Origin: Giardia muris
Taxonomy: Eukaryota; Fornicata; Diplomonadida; Hexamitidae
DNA: 64,000 nt
Assembly (NCBI GenBank): GCA_006247105.1
Contig: CM016928.1
Coordinates: 620,001 to 684,000 of the forward strand
Direction: 5' to 3'
The position numbers and the translations under genes were made by a program. Under the pieces are notes generated by a model that worked only from the letters and a program-made list of their open reading frames with translations, was not told the DNA's origin and did no database searches. Of the stretch, positions 56,085-64,000 are shown one piece after another. Numbering within the stretch: position 1 is the first letter of the stretch; every line of letters begins with the position of its first letter.

Positions 56085-57113
56085 TCACCCGGAGATCCCG
56101 CCCATCATTCGCCTGTAGAGCCCGGCCTTCTGACGCTCCTCGGCGGCGATGCGCGCCTCACACTTGGCGAGCTCCTTCTCGGCCTCTCCGTTCTTATCGT
56201 CTCCGAGGCCCAGGTCGCGGGCCATCTCGAAGAAGCCCTTCGCCTCCTGGTAACGGGCAGCATGCATCGCGCCTCTGGCGACGCGCATGTAGAGCTTGAA
56301 GAGGAGGGGATGGTTGGCGGCGCGGCGCTCTTCCTTCTCCTCTAGGAGCTTGATGCCCTCACGGGCACGACCACAGCTATCCGCGTACTTCTCCTGCTTG
56401 AACAGGACGATCGCCCAGTTGGAGAAGAGGGTGGCACGAAGAACGACGCGCTCTTCCTCGAGCTCCGGAGCCGGGTCGAAGAAGTACTCGAGAAGTTGAG
56501 TGCCCTTGTCATACTTGGCCGCCGCCTTTCCGAGCTTGCCTTCCTTGAAGTACTTGTTCCCGAGCTCCTGGCGGACCTTTGCCGCCGCGAGCTTCTCCTC
56601 GTTCGTTCCGGGGTACTCGTGGTCTTTCTCCTCGAAGTCGATGAGCTCTATCTCGAATTGCAAGAGAGCGTCACTTGGGATCGAGCCGCTCCCGGCCTTC
56701 CCATATGCGTAGTCCGAGACAATCGTCAGGAGTGCCTTCTCCCCGACACGCATCCCTGGGACACCCTGGTCCCAGCCACGGATCACACTCCCGTTCCCGA
56801 TGTCGAACGTGAACGGAGTCCCACGCGTGACGGACGAGTCGAAGACCGTCCCGTCGGCGAGCTTTCCCGTGTAATGGACTGTCACCGACGCATCCGCCTC
56901 GGGGCAGACGTCGGCGTCCGCGGGGGCGGGCTGTAGGGTCTGACGAATGATTGCCCCCTTCCCCCCGGTCACGTCCTGGGCACCGGGCTCCGCCCGCGCG
57001 CGGTCATAGACCCCTCGGTCCTCGTCGTTCCGGAACGTCGGCTCGAAGACCTCCGTCACCCCCTCCGGGGCCGCGTGCTCGTGCTCGTGCTCATGGCCGC
57101 AATCGCAGGGCAT
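56085..57113 (-). CDS. FKBP-type peptidyl-prolyl isomerase with TPR domain
   Basis: The 342-residue protein begins with a His-rich metal-binding-like tail (CDCGHEHEHEHA). One FKBP domain covers about residues 65-160. The FK506-pocket residues are present: Tyr in VHYTG, Phe-Asp in VFDSS, Phe in FTFDIG, Val-Ile and Trp in SVIRGWDQG, Tyr in YAYG. Three TPR units follow (ELGNKYFKEGKLGKAAAKYD, LFSNWAIVLFKQEKYADSC), as in FKBP4/5 and AIP, which dock on Hsp90. Only one FKBP domain is present. It is cytosolic with no signal peptide. The start follows CAGAAAA. Confidence 0.9.
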   Translation of the reverse strand: MPCDCGHEHEHEHAAPEGVTEVFEPTFRNDEDRGVYDRARAEPGAQDVTGGKGAIIRQTLQPAPADADVCPEADASVTVHYTGKLADGTVFDSSVTRGTPFTFDIGNGSVIRGWDQGVPGMRVGEKALLTIVSDYAYGKAGSGSIPSDALLQFEIELIDFEEKDHEYPGTNEEKLAAAKVRQELGNKYFKEGKLGKAAAKYDKGTQLLEYFFDPAPELEEERVVLRATLFSNWAIVLFKQEKYADSCGRAREGIKLLEEKEERRAANHPLLFKLYMRVARGAMHAARYQEAKGFFEMARDLGLGDDKNGEAEKELAKCEARIAAEERQKAGLYRRMMGGISG

Positions 57114-57135
57114 TTTTCTGGAGGGATGATTGATT

Positions 57136-57828
57136 TCACATCGATTTCAATCGTAGTAGACGGAGGCGTAGATGTGGATAGAGAGCATCCAAGGGGGTTC
57201 TTGAGGGTTGCGGTGGTACCTCCGGTGGTGGCCCGTGCTTCGGTCCAGGTTCCCTTTCTTCTTCGGGCTTGAGCCTGAATGGCTTTTCCAGAGCGGCCTT
57301 GACGGCGTCAGTATACGCGTGTTGTCGTCGGCTGAGGTCGGCTCGGATCAAACGCGAGCCGACTCGGAGTCCATTGAGTGTACGTGCGGCACGTTTGGCT
57401 GCGTCTTCGTCGTAATATTTGATGAACGCGCTCCCCGAGAAGGCCCCGCGTCCATCGAGCATGTAACGGACAGAGCTGACGTGTGTTGTCCGCTGACGGA
57501 CCAGGTAGGAGAAGGCTCCAAGAGGGTGCGTGTAGGGGATGCCGGTAACAAACACGCAGACCTCGAGGGCCGGAATGCGGGCCCGTCCAGTTGCGGCGTT
57601 AAAGCCGACGTTGAACCCGGCCTTGGAGAGGCGGAGATATGTCTCAGCGGCCACTTCAGATGTGATGAGTTCGAGGTATGCGACCAAGTACGTCTCTCCA
57701 AGCGTTTCCTCTCCGATGAGGCGGCAATGGGCAATGTCGTCAGGGGAGAGCTCCAGGAGTCGGAGAGCCTCCGTCTCCGTCAGCTCGAGGGGTAGGCGAT
57801 CGACGCGGAGCTGCTTGCACACATCCAT
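57136..57828 (-). CDS. RRM RNA-binding protein
   Basis: The frame is open to 57903 but the first true ATG is at 57828 (behind GCGAAAATC), giving 230 residues. An RRM is clear at about residues 85-165: VFVTGIPY as RNP2 and GSAFIKYYDEDAAKRAARTLNG as the RNP1/helix 2 region, ending IRADLSRRQ. RNP1 lacks its usual aromatic pattern (GSAFIKY). A less regular similar fold may precede it. The C-terminus is basic and Pro-rich. The first 89 bp overlap the end of the upstream gene on the same strand in another frame. Confidence 0.7.
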   Translation of the reverse strand: MDVCKQLRVDRLPLELTETEALRLLELSPDDIAHCRLIGEETLGETYLVAYLELITSEVAAETYLRLSKAGFNVGFNAATGRARIPALEVCVFVTGIPYTHPLGAFSYLVRQRTTHVSSVRYMLDGRGAFSGSAFIKYYDEDAAKRAARTLNGLRVGSRLIRADLSRRQHAYTDAVKAALEKPFRLKPEEEREPGPKHGPPPEVPPQPSRTPLDALYPHLRLRLLRLKSM

Positions 57829-59494
57829 GATTTTCGCACTCTGCTCTTCGGATTGCAAGTAGGTATTGAAGACAGTCGTCAAGGGCGCAATGGAAGTGGC
57901 CAAGGATTGGGGTCCGCCGCGTCACGGTTAATAGGGCACGGTGACCTGCGCAGTAAAGACGTGATGGAGCAACCTCCTGATGACTGAGACTCTCTGCGGT
58001 CTGCGGGTTGAGTATCGGGGCGAAGAACTGCTGGATCTCGACGAGCTCTGCGACGATCCCAAGGGACTTGAGGCATTCGCGTTCTGTGTTGACTCCTTTT
58101 CCTAAGACTATTGGGGTTTCAGGTTTGAAGTACAAGGGAGGATACTCATCCAGAAATTCAATGGCGTACTCGAAGTGGAGGAGAGATAAGCCCGAAGGAC
58201 GGGTATATCTCCTACATGCGACGAGGTCTGGGAGCGTGAGGCGACAAAGGGTTGTGAAGATAGGATCATCGTCACCATTATCATCGCCTGGGATAGTCGG
58301 GAGCCATGCTCTTAAGTCTGAGATGGAACCATAGATGAAAGTTTGAAGATCGTCGAAGATTTGGCGGTCTTCAGACCTGAGGAATTGAGGAGCATCATAT
58401 GCATCCTTTGTCTCTTCGGTTCGACAATATTCGATTCCGGTAATGGAGACAACAGATTCAAGTTCAAGCGTATTAGAGATTTCAGTTTCCGGTCGAAGAA
58501 ATCCTTGAAGGACGAAGATTGGTCTAGACCCTATCGCCTTCACCGCACCAAGTTCGGAGATGAGGCCTGACTCAAGGCTATAGAGCTCGAAGTCCAGGAC
58601 TGTTAAGGATGTGGTTGGGATCGTTGTGGAATCCCAATACTCACGAATTAGAGGAATATCCGCAAGGATCTTGACCTGATCCAGAAGGGCACGGGCCGTA
58701 TAGCAAGCGCCACGAAGCGAGCCGCCACGTGCCAGTTCCACGGCATACATTTGACGTACATGTGAAACATAGGGATCAGAATCTTCGGACTCTTCTACAT
58801 GTGGGTCTGACCGGTTCCCACGGCTCGGTTGGACCTGCTTAGCCGCCCTGAAACGACGAGGGTCATGTAGCTCGTATTGCTGCTGCCCGCTATATCGCGT
58901 TATCGACCCTGATGAGACTTCGTCACCTTGATGAGTCACTTTAAGCTCGTGGTGAATTAAGGCCGAATGCTTATAGAAGGTTGGGTGTTCGCTTGCACTT
59001 CTGGAGGTGAGAAGCTGCATGGGACAAAGCTCACGGACGACAGTATCCGGCTCCTCCTTCAAATAGGAAAGGAGCAATTCAAAGAGAGTGATATTGTTGC
59101 CGACGACGCAATATACAAGAGCACTATTTCCAGCAGCATCACAAGCACGCATGGTGAGGGGATCAAGCGTTTCGGGACATTCCCCTATGAGAGCGCTACG
59201 ACAAAGTGCCGGGATGTTGAGAAGTGAGCCTTCGCTTTCTAGAAGGATAATGACTCCTTGTGACCAAAGAAGCCGTAGCGCTAGTCCTAGGGCGCAAGCA
59301 CCAGGCGTCGTGTATTCTGGTATCGAACCATATGTGACAAGAAGCTGGAGAGCATAAGTGTTCCGAGCCCTGGTGGCGACCTCACGAAGACGTGCCGCCT
59401 CATATCCGTCAATGCCCTCAGCTCCCTTGAGAAGGGATTGCAGATAACGCGCCTCCGACGCACTAAGTGAAGGCTGGGTACAGAGAATCTCCAT
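57740..59494 (-). CDS. Unknown protein with DEDDh-exonuclease-like segment
   Basis: The 584-residue protein starts behind GAGAATA. The first 190 residues are helical and ankyrin-like (AAGNSALVYCVVGNNITLFEL). At about residue 295, VLDFELYSLESGLISELGAV resembles exonuclease motif I of the RNase H-like DEDD group (Asp and Glu both present), followed by FLRPETEISN and ITGIEYC as in such domains. Later PIVLGKGVNTERECLKSL may be another conserved strand-helix. The remaining catalytic Asp/His pair cannot be placed with confidence. Maelstrom-type DnaQ-like domains are one possible relative. The C-terminal 30 residues are low-complexity and overlap the RRM gene. Function is not established. Confidence 0.6.
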   Translation of the reverse strand: MEILCTQPSLSASEARYLQSLLKGAEGIDGYEAARLREVATRARNTYALQLLVTYGSIPEYTTPGACALGLALRLLWSQGVIILLESEGSLLNIPALCRSALIGECPETLDPLTMRACDAAGNSALVYCVVGNNITLFELLLSYLKEEPDTVVRELCPMQLLTSRSASEHPTFYKHSALIHHELKVTHQGDEVSSGSITRYSGQQQYELHDPRRFRAAKQVQPSRGNRSDPHVEESEDSDPYVSHVRQMYAVELARGGSLRGACYTARALLDQVKILADIPLIREYWDSTTIPTTSLTVLDFELYSLESGLISELGAVKAIGSRPIFVLQGFLRPETEISNTLELESVVSITGIEYCRTEETKDAYDAPQFLRSEDRQIFDDLQTFIYGSISDLRAWLPTIPGDDNGDDDPIFTTLCRLTLPDLVACRRYTRPSGLSLLHFEYAIEFLDEYPPLYFKPETPIVLGKGVNTERECLKSLGIVAELVEIQQFFAPILNPQTAESLSHQEVAPSRLYCAGHRALLTVTRRTPILGHFHCALDDCLQYLLAIRRAECENHGCVQAAPRRSPTPRADGDGGSPTPGALP

Positions 59495-59505
59495 TATTCT
59501 CTCCT

Positions 59506-59856
59506 TTACTCGTCGATGTCATCGGGATTGTCGGAAAAGGGCTGTCCCATTGGCACCTCTGATGAGGGATCGGGTTGGAAGAAGCTCTCCTCCCTCGAAG
59601 GGGCATCACCCAAGGCCCGGTCAACAGCTCTATTCCTAACACTTCGAGCAAGGGTTTGTAGACGTGCTGCGATACGATAGGGCGATGCTCGAAGATATGT
59701 ACTTTGGCACCAATGACGGAACGCTTCATCAAGCCGATAGCCAAGTGCAGCCCCAGTAACCGTGCTTCGAACTAGTGCTTCATGCAAGGCCTCTACAAGC
59801 TTCGGTAACCCGAGGGATGAGCTGAGATCGTTGCTATTGAACCTTCTCTTCGTCAT
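59506..59856 (-). CDS. Hypothetical protein, 116 residues
   Basis: The first ATG lies behind CACTGAAA; the upstream frame is open but without ATG. The protein is basic and helical in its first 80 residues (LPKLVEALHEALVRS, YRIAARLQTLARSV), then an acidic Pro-rich tail. No family is recognised. It overlaps the end of the cytochrome b5 gene by 23 bp and ends 11 bp before the next start. Tight tiling and an initiator support it as real. Confidence 0.55.
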   Translation of the reverse strand: MTKRRFNSNDLSSSLGLPKLVEALHEALVRSTVTGAALGYRLDEAFRHWCQSTYLRASPYRIAARLQTLARSVRNRAVDRALGDAPSREESFFQPDPSSEVPMGQPFSDNPDDIDE

Positions 59857-60211
59857 TTTCAGTGATTGGCTCACAACCTCCATAGCGGCTTGGGACAAGC
59901 GTCCCAATCGCTAATGGCCTCAGCATCTTGGCGACATCCACCCAGCGATGGACGGACAAGGACGCATGCGTGGTGTCCCCTCCCATGTACTTGTCCATGC
60001 ACGCCCGCCCCCCGGGGTGGAACTGGATGTAATGGGTGACGTCGTAGACGAGCCCCTGGTGGGATATCCAGGCGTCGTCCGGAGACGCGTGCTGGGCCAC
60101 GTCCTCGGGCGTGTAGAGGGTCGTGCGAATCTCCTCGTCGGTGCGCGGCCGCACCTTCGAGAGGATGTGCTCGCGCATTCTGGCGTCGCGACGCTCACGA
60201 ATGCTCGACAT
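59834..60211 (-). CDS. Cytochrome b5
   Basis: The 125-residue protein has the cytochrome b5 core: WISHQGLVYDVTHYI, the heme His in HPGG (about 65) and a second His 23 residues on (VHRW, about 88). The extended basic N-terminus and acidic C-terminus flank the heme core as in the known soluble Giardia cytochromes b5, whose electron partners are still unclear. It has no membrane anchor. It diverges from the next gene over just 7 bp. Confidence 0.9.
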   Translation of the reverse strand: MSSIRERRDARMREHILSKVRPRTDEEIRTTLYTPEDVAQHASPDDAWISHQGLVYDVTHYIQFHPGGRACMDKYMGGDTTHASLSVHRWVDVAKMLRPLAIGTLVPSRYGGCEPITENDEEKVQ

Positions 60212-60218
60212 GTTTAAA
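60212..60218. promoter_or_regulatory. 7-bp bidirectional initiator (GTTTAAA)
   Basis: Two divergent ATGs are separated only by GTTTAAA, whose TTTAAA core is palindromic. If both starts are right this is the whole intergenic region and the promoter must overlap coding sequence or be this element. Confidence 0.5.
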
Positions 60219-62630
60219 ATGCACTCGAGTAGGACACGTCAGGAGGTGACGATCGCGATCTACCAACAGGAGCCGATCGTCCCCGGGGCTCGGCGCAATC
60301 GGCTCGTCGACAAGAGGCTCTACGCTGAGCAGAAGGCCCCTGGCCTGGCAGCGAAGCCTGCCCTCCGCGGAACTCGCAAAAGACGCGCCGGTAACGCCAA
60401 GACCGAGGCCGAAGAGCCCAAAAATGAGGCCGGTGCCTCGACTATGCCCCCAAAGGACCTCTCTCCGACCAAGCCATGTCCTCGCGTTCGACCTGGCGAT
60501 GAGAAAGCCACGATCTCGCGGATCTGGGAATCGATTTGCCTTAATCCCGCGGAGCGCCGGTACGCCTGGACGGCCCTCGAGGGCGACACGCAGGCGACAC
60601 GGGCCTACGCTATGCGATTACGGGACTTCTTCGCCCTCAAGACCAGGTATCTGAGCCTCCTGGCGCAGCGAGGAGAGACTATCGAGGCCTTCCGCACACA
60701 CATGGGCCGTCTCACGCGGAAGTCTAGTCAGGAGATGCGCCGCGGGCTCGCTCGCTACTTCCTAGAGATCCGCAACTTGACGGCTCAGATCACAGACGTC
60801 GTGGAGAACGCCCGATATAGGACGAACGTCCCCATCTGCCTCCCTTCCTTCGACACAGCTGAGATCCTTGAGCGACCGGGTTGTCAATGGTATGCACAAC
60901 TCCTCACGGAGAACATCATCACGGAGGACGTCGCCGTGAAAGTCGCCCACGCGCTAGGCTTCTTTGACGACCCCGAGAACGGGCAGTTCGCAACGTACGA
61001 TGATGTGGTTCATGCGATCAGCTCTCTCTATCTTCGAGCAACCCGAGGTGCGGCCTGGCCGGCCATTAGTGAGGACGCGGACCCCCGTCCGTTTTCGATC
61101 GAAGACGTTTCCCTTTATTTACTTCTGGGCCTCCAGATCGACTCTCCGACCGCGAAGCTCGACTTTTCAGACTTCCCTGTCGTCTTCCACAAGTTCCTGG
61201 CGTGCTTTGCACAGGTCGATGAACCAGTGCTAACCGGGGCACAGATCCGCGACCTGATCCTTGATGAGGATACGCGAATCGCGACGTTCCGAACCCTTCT
61301 TGAGGCACAGCTGGAGGAGCGGCAGACGATAGTTGTCATTCGTACCGGGAAGTCTGATGCTACCCCGTACGAGACGTGTCCTCTCTTAGATGCCGAAGCT
61401 CGGAATGGGTATCGAGGCCTTAAGCCTGGTGGCTTCTCCAAGTACCAGTTCCCGACGGATGGGAGTATGATGCCCGACACGGGACGGAAATCTTCCTGGA
61501 CACCCGGTTCCGAGGTTCGACAGACGAAGAAGGCGCTTCGACGACCCAGTAGTCAAGTAGGGCTACAGGTCGCTTCAACTATTGTCCCTGATGCGACAGA
61601 GCCGATCTCCGGCGGATTAACAGGAGATGAATCCTTAATTCTCACGAAAAGCGGTACTGGTTCTCCGACCTCGTTACCAAAGCCGCTTCCCTCCCTTCTC
61701 TTGGACCGGACACTTGATTTTGCTCATTCTTATCAGGAAGAGGAGGATGACAGCGAGGATCCTGAGCCACGCCTCCAGAGCCCATGGTATGAGAGCGACG
61801 ATGAGATGGCCTTTCAGGCCATCGTTGATGGAGTTCTTATTGGGCGTCCGCAGTCACCAAAGCCCATCAAACCACCACTTCGTCAGACAAAGCCAGCTCC
61901 TCCTCTGGCTATCATAGAATCGGTTTCTTCTGAGGCCCCACATCCACCCGCTGTATCTTCGATCTCCGTGAATACTACCGACATTACAATAACGGAAGTC
62001 GTGGAAATCACTACGGAAGCAGTTCCAACCGAACCCCTAGCCTCGGAGCCATCCAAATCTGCAGACTTCGATCTTACTCGTCTCGATACTCCAGCAGCTA
62101 GGCCTCTAACTCCAGACCCCTTCCTCGAGCTAGAACAACCTCGTCTGATGACACCAGCCACGCAACCTGAGGACACTCTCTGGATGATTCCAGACCGGCC
62201 GAAGTTCGAGGATGTGGACATCACACGAGCACTTACTCCAACGATGAGTGAGCCTTCACCCGAACCGGAGGAGCCGCCTCCAATTCCCGATGAGGATCTC
62301 AATCGCGTCGAGTCCCCTCTTGAGCCTTCATCTCCAGACTCTGATATGATCGTCATGGAAACTTCACCAGAAGGAGGGCAAGTGGAGGAGCTTCAACGGA
62401 TTGAGACGCCTTTGCCACCTGAAGAGGACACAGACCCCATAGTTGTTGTAGAACCTGCTCAAGCGCTTGACGAGGACAACGATGGCAGCATTCACAGAGC
62501 CGAGACGCCAGAAGATAGCCTAAGTGGGGCCGACGAAATCGAGCGAGTATCCACCCCCTTCTATCGTATTGAGACGATGGAGCCGGACTCTCTCGATGGA
62601 ACTCAGTACGATATCCCTATCGACCTCTGA
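60219..62630 (+). CDS. Large protein with disordered acidic Pro-rich C-terminus
   Basis: The 803-residue protein starts directly behind GTTTAAA; the upstream open frame runs through cytochrome b5 and is not used. Residues 1-95 are basic and disordered. Residues about 100-370 look folded and helical (ISRIWESICLNPAERRYAW, YLLLGLQIDSPTAKLDFSDF). From about 450 on it is disordered, with many Thr-Pro/Ser-Pro pairs in a loosely repeated pattern (LTPDPFLELEQPRLMTPA). No known domain is recognised. The Thr-Pro repeats suggest kinase control, as inference. The stop is followed by an AGTGAAC signal. Confidence 0.72.
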   Translation: MHSSRTRQEVTIAIYQQEPIVPGARRNRLVDKRLYAEQKAPGLAAKPALRGTRKRRAGNAKTEAEEPKNEAGASTMPPKDLSPTKPCPRVRPGDEKATISRIWESICLNPAERRYAWTALEGDTQATRAYAMRLRDFFALKTRYLSLLAQRGETIEAFRTHMGRLTRKSSQEMRRGLARYFLEIRNLTAQITDVVENARYRTNVPICLPSFDTAEILERPGCQWYAQLLTENIITEDVAVKVAHALGFFDDPENGQFATYDDVVHAISSLYLRATRGAAWPAISEDADPRPFSIEDVSLYLLLGLQIDSPTAKLDFSDFPVVFHKFLACFAQVDEPVLTGAQIRDLILDEDTRIATFRTLLEAQLEERQTIVVIRTGKSDATPYETCPLLDAEARNGYRGLKPGGFSKYQFPTDGSMMPDTGRKSSWTPGSEVRQTKKALRRPSSQVGLQVASTIVPDATEPISGGLTGDESLILTKSGTGSPTSLPKPLPSLLLDRTLDFAHSYQEEEDDSEDPEPRLQSPWYESDDEMAFQAIVDGVLIGRPQSPKPIKPPLRQTKPAPPLAIIESVSSEAPHPPAVSSISVNTTDITITEVVEITTEAVPTEPLASEPSKSADFDLTRLDTPAARPLTPDPFLELEQPRLMTPATQPEDTLWMIPDRPKFEDVDITRALTPTMSEPSPEPEEPPPIPDEDLNRVESPLEPSSPDSDMIVMETSPEGGQVEELQRIETPLPPEEDTDPIVVVEPAQALDEDNDGSIHRAETPEDSLSGADEIERVSTPFYRIETMEPDSLDGTQYDIPIDL

Positions 62631-62636
62631 GTGAAC
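62630..62636 (+). terminator. AGTRAAY poly(A) signal overlapping stop
   Basis: AGTGAAC begins at the last base of the TGA stop of the 803-residue gene and fits the known consensus. Confidence 0.5.
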
Positions 62637-62639
62637 GCT

Positions 62640-63626
62640 CTAGAGCCCCGTGAACGGCGTCTCCCCACCGCCAGGGCGCTCTCCGGGCGCGCGTTGCGGA
62701 GGTGCAGCCTGCTCGGCCATGTGCTCAAAAAGCCTCTGTTCTCGCTTTCGCGAGCGTTGGACCAGGTCAGTCGTGTACTGCTCAAGGCGAAGAAAATTGT
62801 CATCGATTTCGTCAATGACGTTGATGGCGGCAGCCACCTTATCTTCAAGTTCGGCCGTTGCTCGCTCCGCCCGTTGCTCCTGCTGCAGCTTCTCGTCAGG
62901 TGGAACAGGAACAAGAGCTTCCGCTAACTTGGGGGGCGGCTTCTTTGTGGTCCGAGTTGACTGTCGTGAGGAAAGAGGTGCCTTCTGACGTGAAGTAGTA
63001 GGCCCCTTCTTCTCCTGGGATTGCTGTTCGACGACGTTCCCCTCCTTATCCAGCTTCACGGCAAGCGAATCATGTTGTTCCCGTTGAGTTTGAGCAATCT
63101 GACGTTGGACATCGTTCTGTATCGAAATCGGGAGATCATCCCCACTCACGATGGCAAGTTCCTTGAATGCTGGGCAATGGCCATGGATTTCCCGCTTGAA
63201 CTCCTCGGGATCTCCCGGGACCTGGTCTGCAGAAAGACACAAAGTCTCAAGGGTCTTGGGGAGGTGGGAGACTGGAATAGAGCCAAGGGGGTTGAAGGCA
63301 ACGTTCAACTGCTTGAGGTGAGTGAAGGAAAGGCCTGATAAGTCAGGAAAGCGATGAACCGCATTACGAGCCACACTCAACACTTCTAGACTTGGTAGGA
63401 GCTCCAGAATATCCGGAGAGAGCTCTCGGATCTGGTTGAACGATAGATCTGCACACTTCACGCGTGCAAACATATCAAGTCCGTCGAGCGAGGTCAGACC
63501 CTGCCCCTCCAGAGAGACCCGCTCGAGCTCGATAATGAGGGTGGCGACCTCTTCGCTCGTCCCTCCAAACAGCTCCTTGAGGACGCGCAGCGTGATGGGC
63601 TTTTCGTATACGGTATTGATTGACAT
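62640..63626 (-). CDS. Leucine-rich-repeat protein
   Basis: The 328-residue protein starts at MSINTVYE behind ATCTAGTTCA; an upstream in-frame ATG (63689) would overlap the divergent gene. Residues 35-150 hold about five LRRs of the SDS22-like type (VKCADLSFNQIREL, LEVLSVARNAVHRFPDL, LKQLNVAFNPLGSI). A Lys/Ser-rich linker and a C-terminal coiled coil (about 250-310) follow. This layout is common in axonemal LRRC proteins (for example LRRC46), but no exact orthologue is claimed. It converges with the 803-residue gene. Confidence 0.75.
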   Translation of the reverse strand: MSINTVYEKPITLRVLKELFGGTSEEVATLIIELERVSLEGQGLTSLDGLDMFARVKCADLSFNQIRELSPDILELLPSLEVLSVARNAVHRFPDLSGLSFTHLKQLNVAFNPLGSIPVSHLPKTLETLCLSADQVPGDPEEFKREIHGHCPAFKELAIVSGDDLPISIQNDVQRQIAQTQREQHDSLAVKLDKEGNVVEQQSQEKKGPTTSRQKAPLSSRQSTRTTKKPPPKLAEALVPVPPDEKLQQEQRAERATAELEDKVAAAINVIDEIDDNFLRLEQYTTDLVQRSRKREQRLFEHMAEQAAPPQRAPGERPGGGETPFTGL

Positions 63627-63651
63627 TGAACTAGATTTTCGGTGCCCAAAT
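63627..63651. promoter_or_regulatory. 25-bp gap between divergent genes
   Basis: The gap between the LRR start and the next plus-strand ATG includes GATTTTC and CCAAAT, the latter touching the plus-strand ATG, as expected of an initiator. Confidence 0.4.
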
Positions 63652-64000
63652 ATGCGGGCGGGCGACCTCGACCGAAGCGTACATGACATGGAGCTCTCAG
63701 ACCTCTACGGTGGTGTCGAGAGCCCCCCGCGGATGATGGGCGGGCAGCGGACGACGCGTCAGCCAGACCCTCCTTCTAAGCCTCATGATCCAGGAGCATT
63801 GCGTGAAGGACTACTCGGTCGAATCACGACTTTAGAAAGTGAGTTCTCCGTTCTTGCGGGGTATCCCTCCTTATTGATCGCTCCAGCTCCTACTGGTGAT
63901 GACTCTGTCGAGCACCCACCTCTTATTGACTTCTTACCAATTATCGCTACATTTCAGATGCAACGAGATGAGATTTCAGCGCTTCGGCGAGGGCTCAAAG
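63652..64000 (+). CDS. Hypothetical protein (3' partial)
   Basis: An ATG behind CCAAAT opens a frame that runs without a stop for 116 codons to the right window edge. The visible part begins MRAGDLDRSVHDMELSDLYG, then a Pro/Arg-rich stretch, and turns helical (LREGLLGRITTLESEF), ending in a likely coiled coil (MQRDEISALRRGLK). No family is recognised. The divergent layout with the LRR gene and the initiator support it. Confidence 0.6.
   Translation, partial: MRAGDLDRSVHDMELSDLYGGVESPPRMMGGQRTTRQPDPPSKPHDPGALREGLLGRITTLESEFSVLAGYPSLLIAPAPTGDDSVEHPPLIDFLPIIATFQMQRDEISALRRGLK

Noticed and set aside
1..64000. CRISPR arrays, bacterial operons, rRNA genes
   Set aside because: No spaced short repeats, ribosome binding sites or rRNA-like stretches were found; the DNA is eukaryotic.

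Overview
The window looks like chromosomal DNA of a diplomonad, most likely a Giardia species. Genes are intronless and packed within 0-40 bp of each other on both strands, or overlap. Most start codons sit directly behind a short A/T-rich initiator (aaaATG, taaATG, taaaaATG). Several 3' ends carry the AGTRAAY poly(A) signal known from Giardia. The gene content also fits: ankyrin-repeat proteins of the '21.1' kind, a NEK-like kinase-ankyrin protein, many long coiled coils and axonemal proteins. Species assignment (G. muris is a candidate) is inference.

Layout. 1-5.7 kb: PheRS beta (5'-truncated by the window edge), a coiled-coil protein, a papain-like protease homologue without its catalytic Cys, and a ZMYND12-like axonemal protein. 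5.6-17.3 kb: a 3,033-bp inverted repeat (5602-8634 and 14255-17287) around a 5.6-kb spacer. Each arm carries RRS1, eIF3j, about 1.2 kb of unexplained non-coding DNA, a probable intron-containing tRNA and the last 136 bp of an ankyrin-RING gene. The spacer holds three related ankyrin genes: one broken by an in-frame TAG, one without a RING, one intact. It also has GC-rich DNA with ORF relics. 17.4-25.4 kb: an FHA/BRCT protein, an unknown gene and a PA200/BLM10-like proteasome activator. 25.4-34.6 kb: two coiled-coil genes and a DEAH-helicase/RBR ubiquitin ligase fusion. 34.6-44.2 kb: CDC14 phosphatase, RecQ helicase, a NEK-like pseudokinase with ankyrin repeats, a TMCO1-like membrane protein, an ankyrin protein and a UBC12-like E2. 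44.2-57.1 kb: IFT140, a PP6 SAPS subunit, a 1,486-residue coiled coil and an FKBP-TPR isomerase. 57.1-64 kb: an RRM protein, a putative exonuclease-fold protein, a small unknown, cytochrome b5, a disordered protein, an LRR protein and a gene cut by the right edge.

Genes are mostly unrelated housekeeping units, not operons. Two themes recur: cilium/cytoskeleton (ZMYND12, IFT140, coiled coils, LRR, CDC14, NEK-like) and protein turnover (ankyrin-RING, RBR, E2, PA200). The inverted repeat with its divergent ankyrin-RING ends is the most unusual structure and could allow inversion of the spacer.
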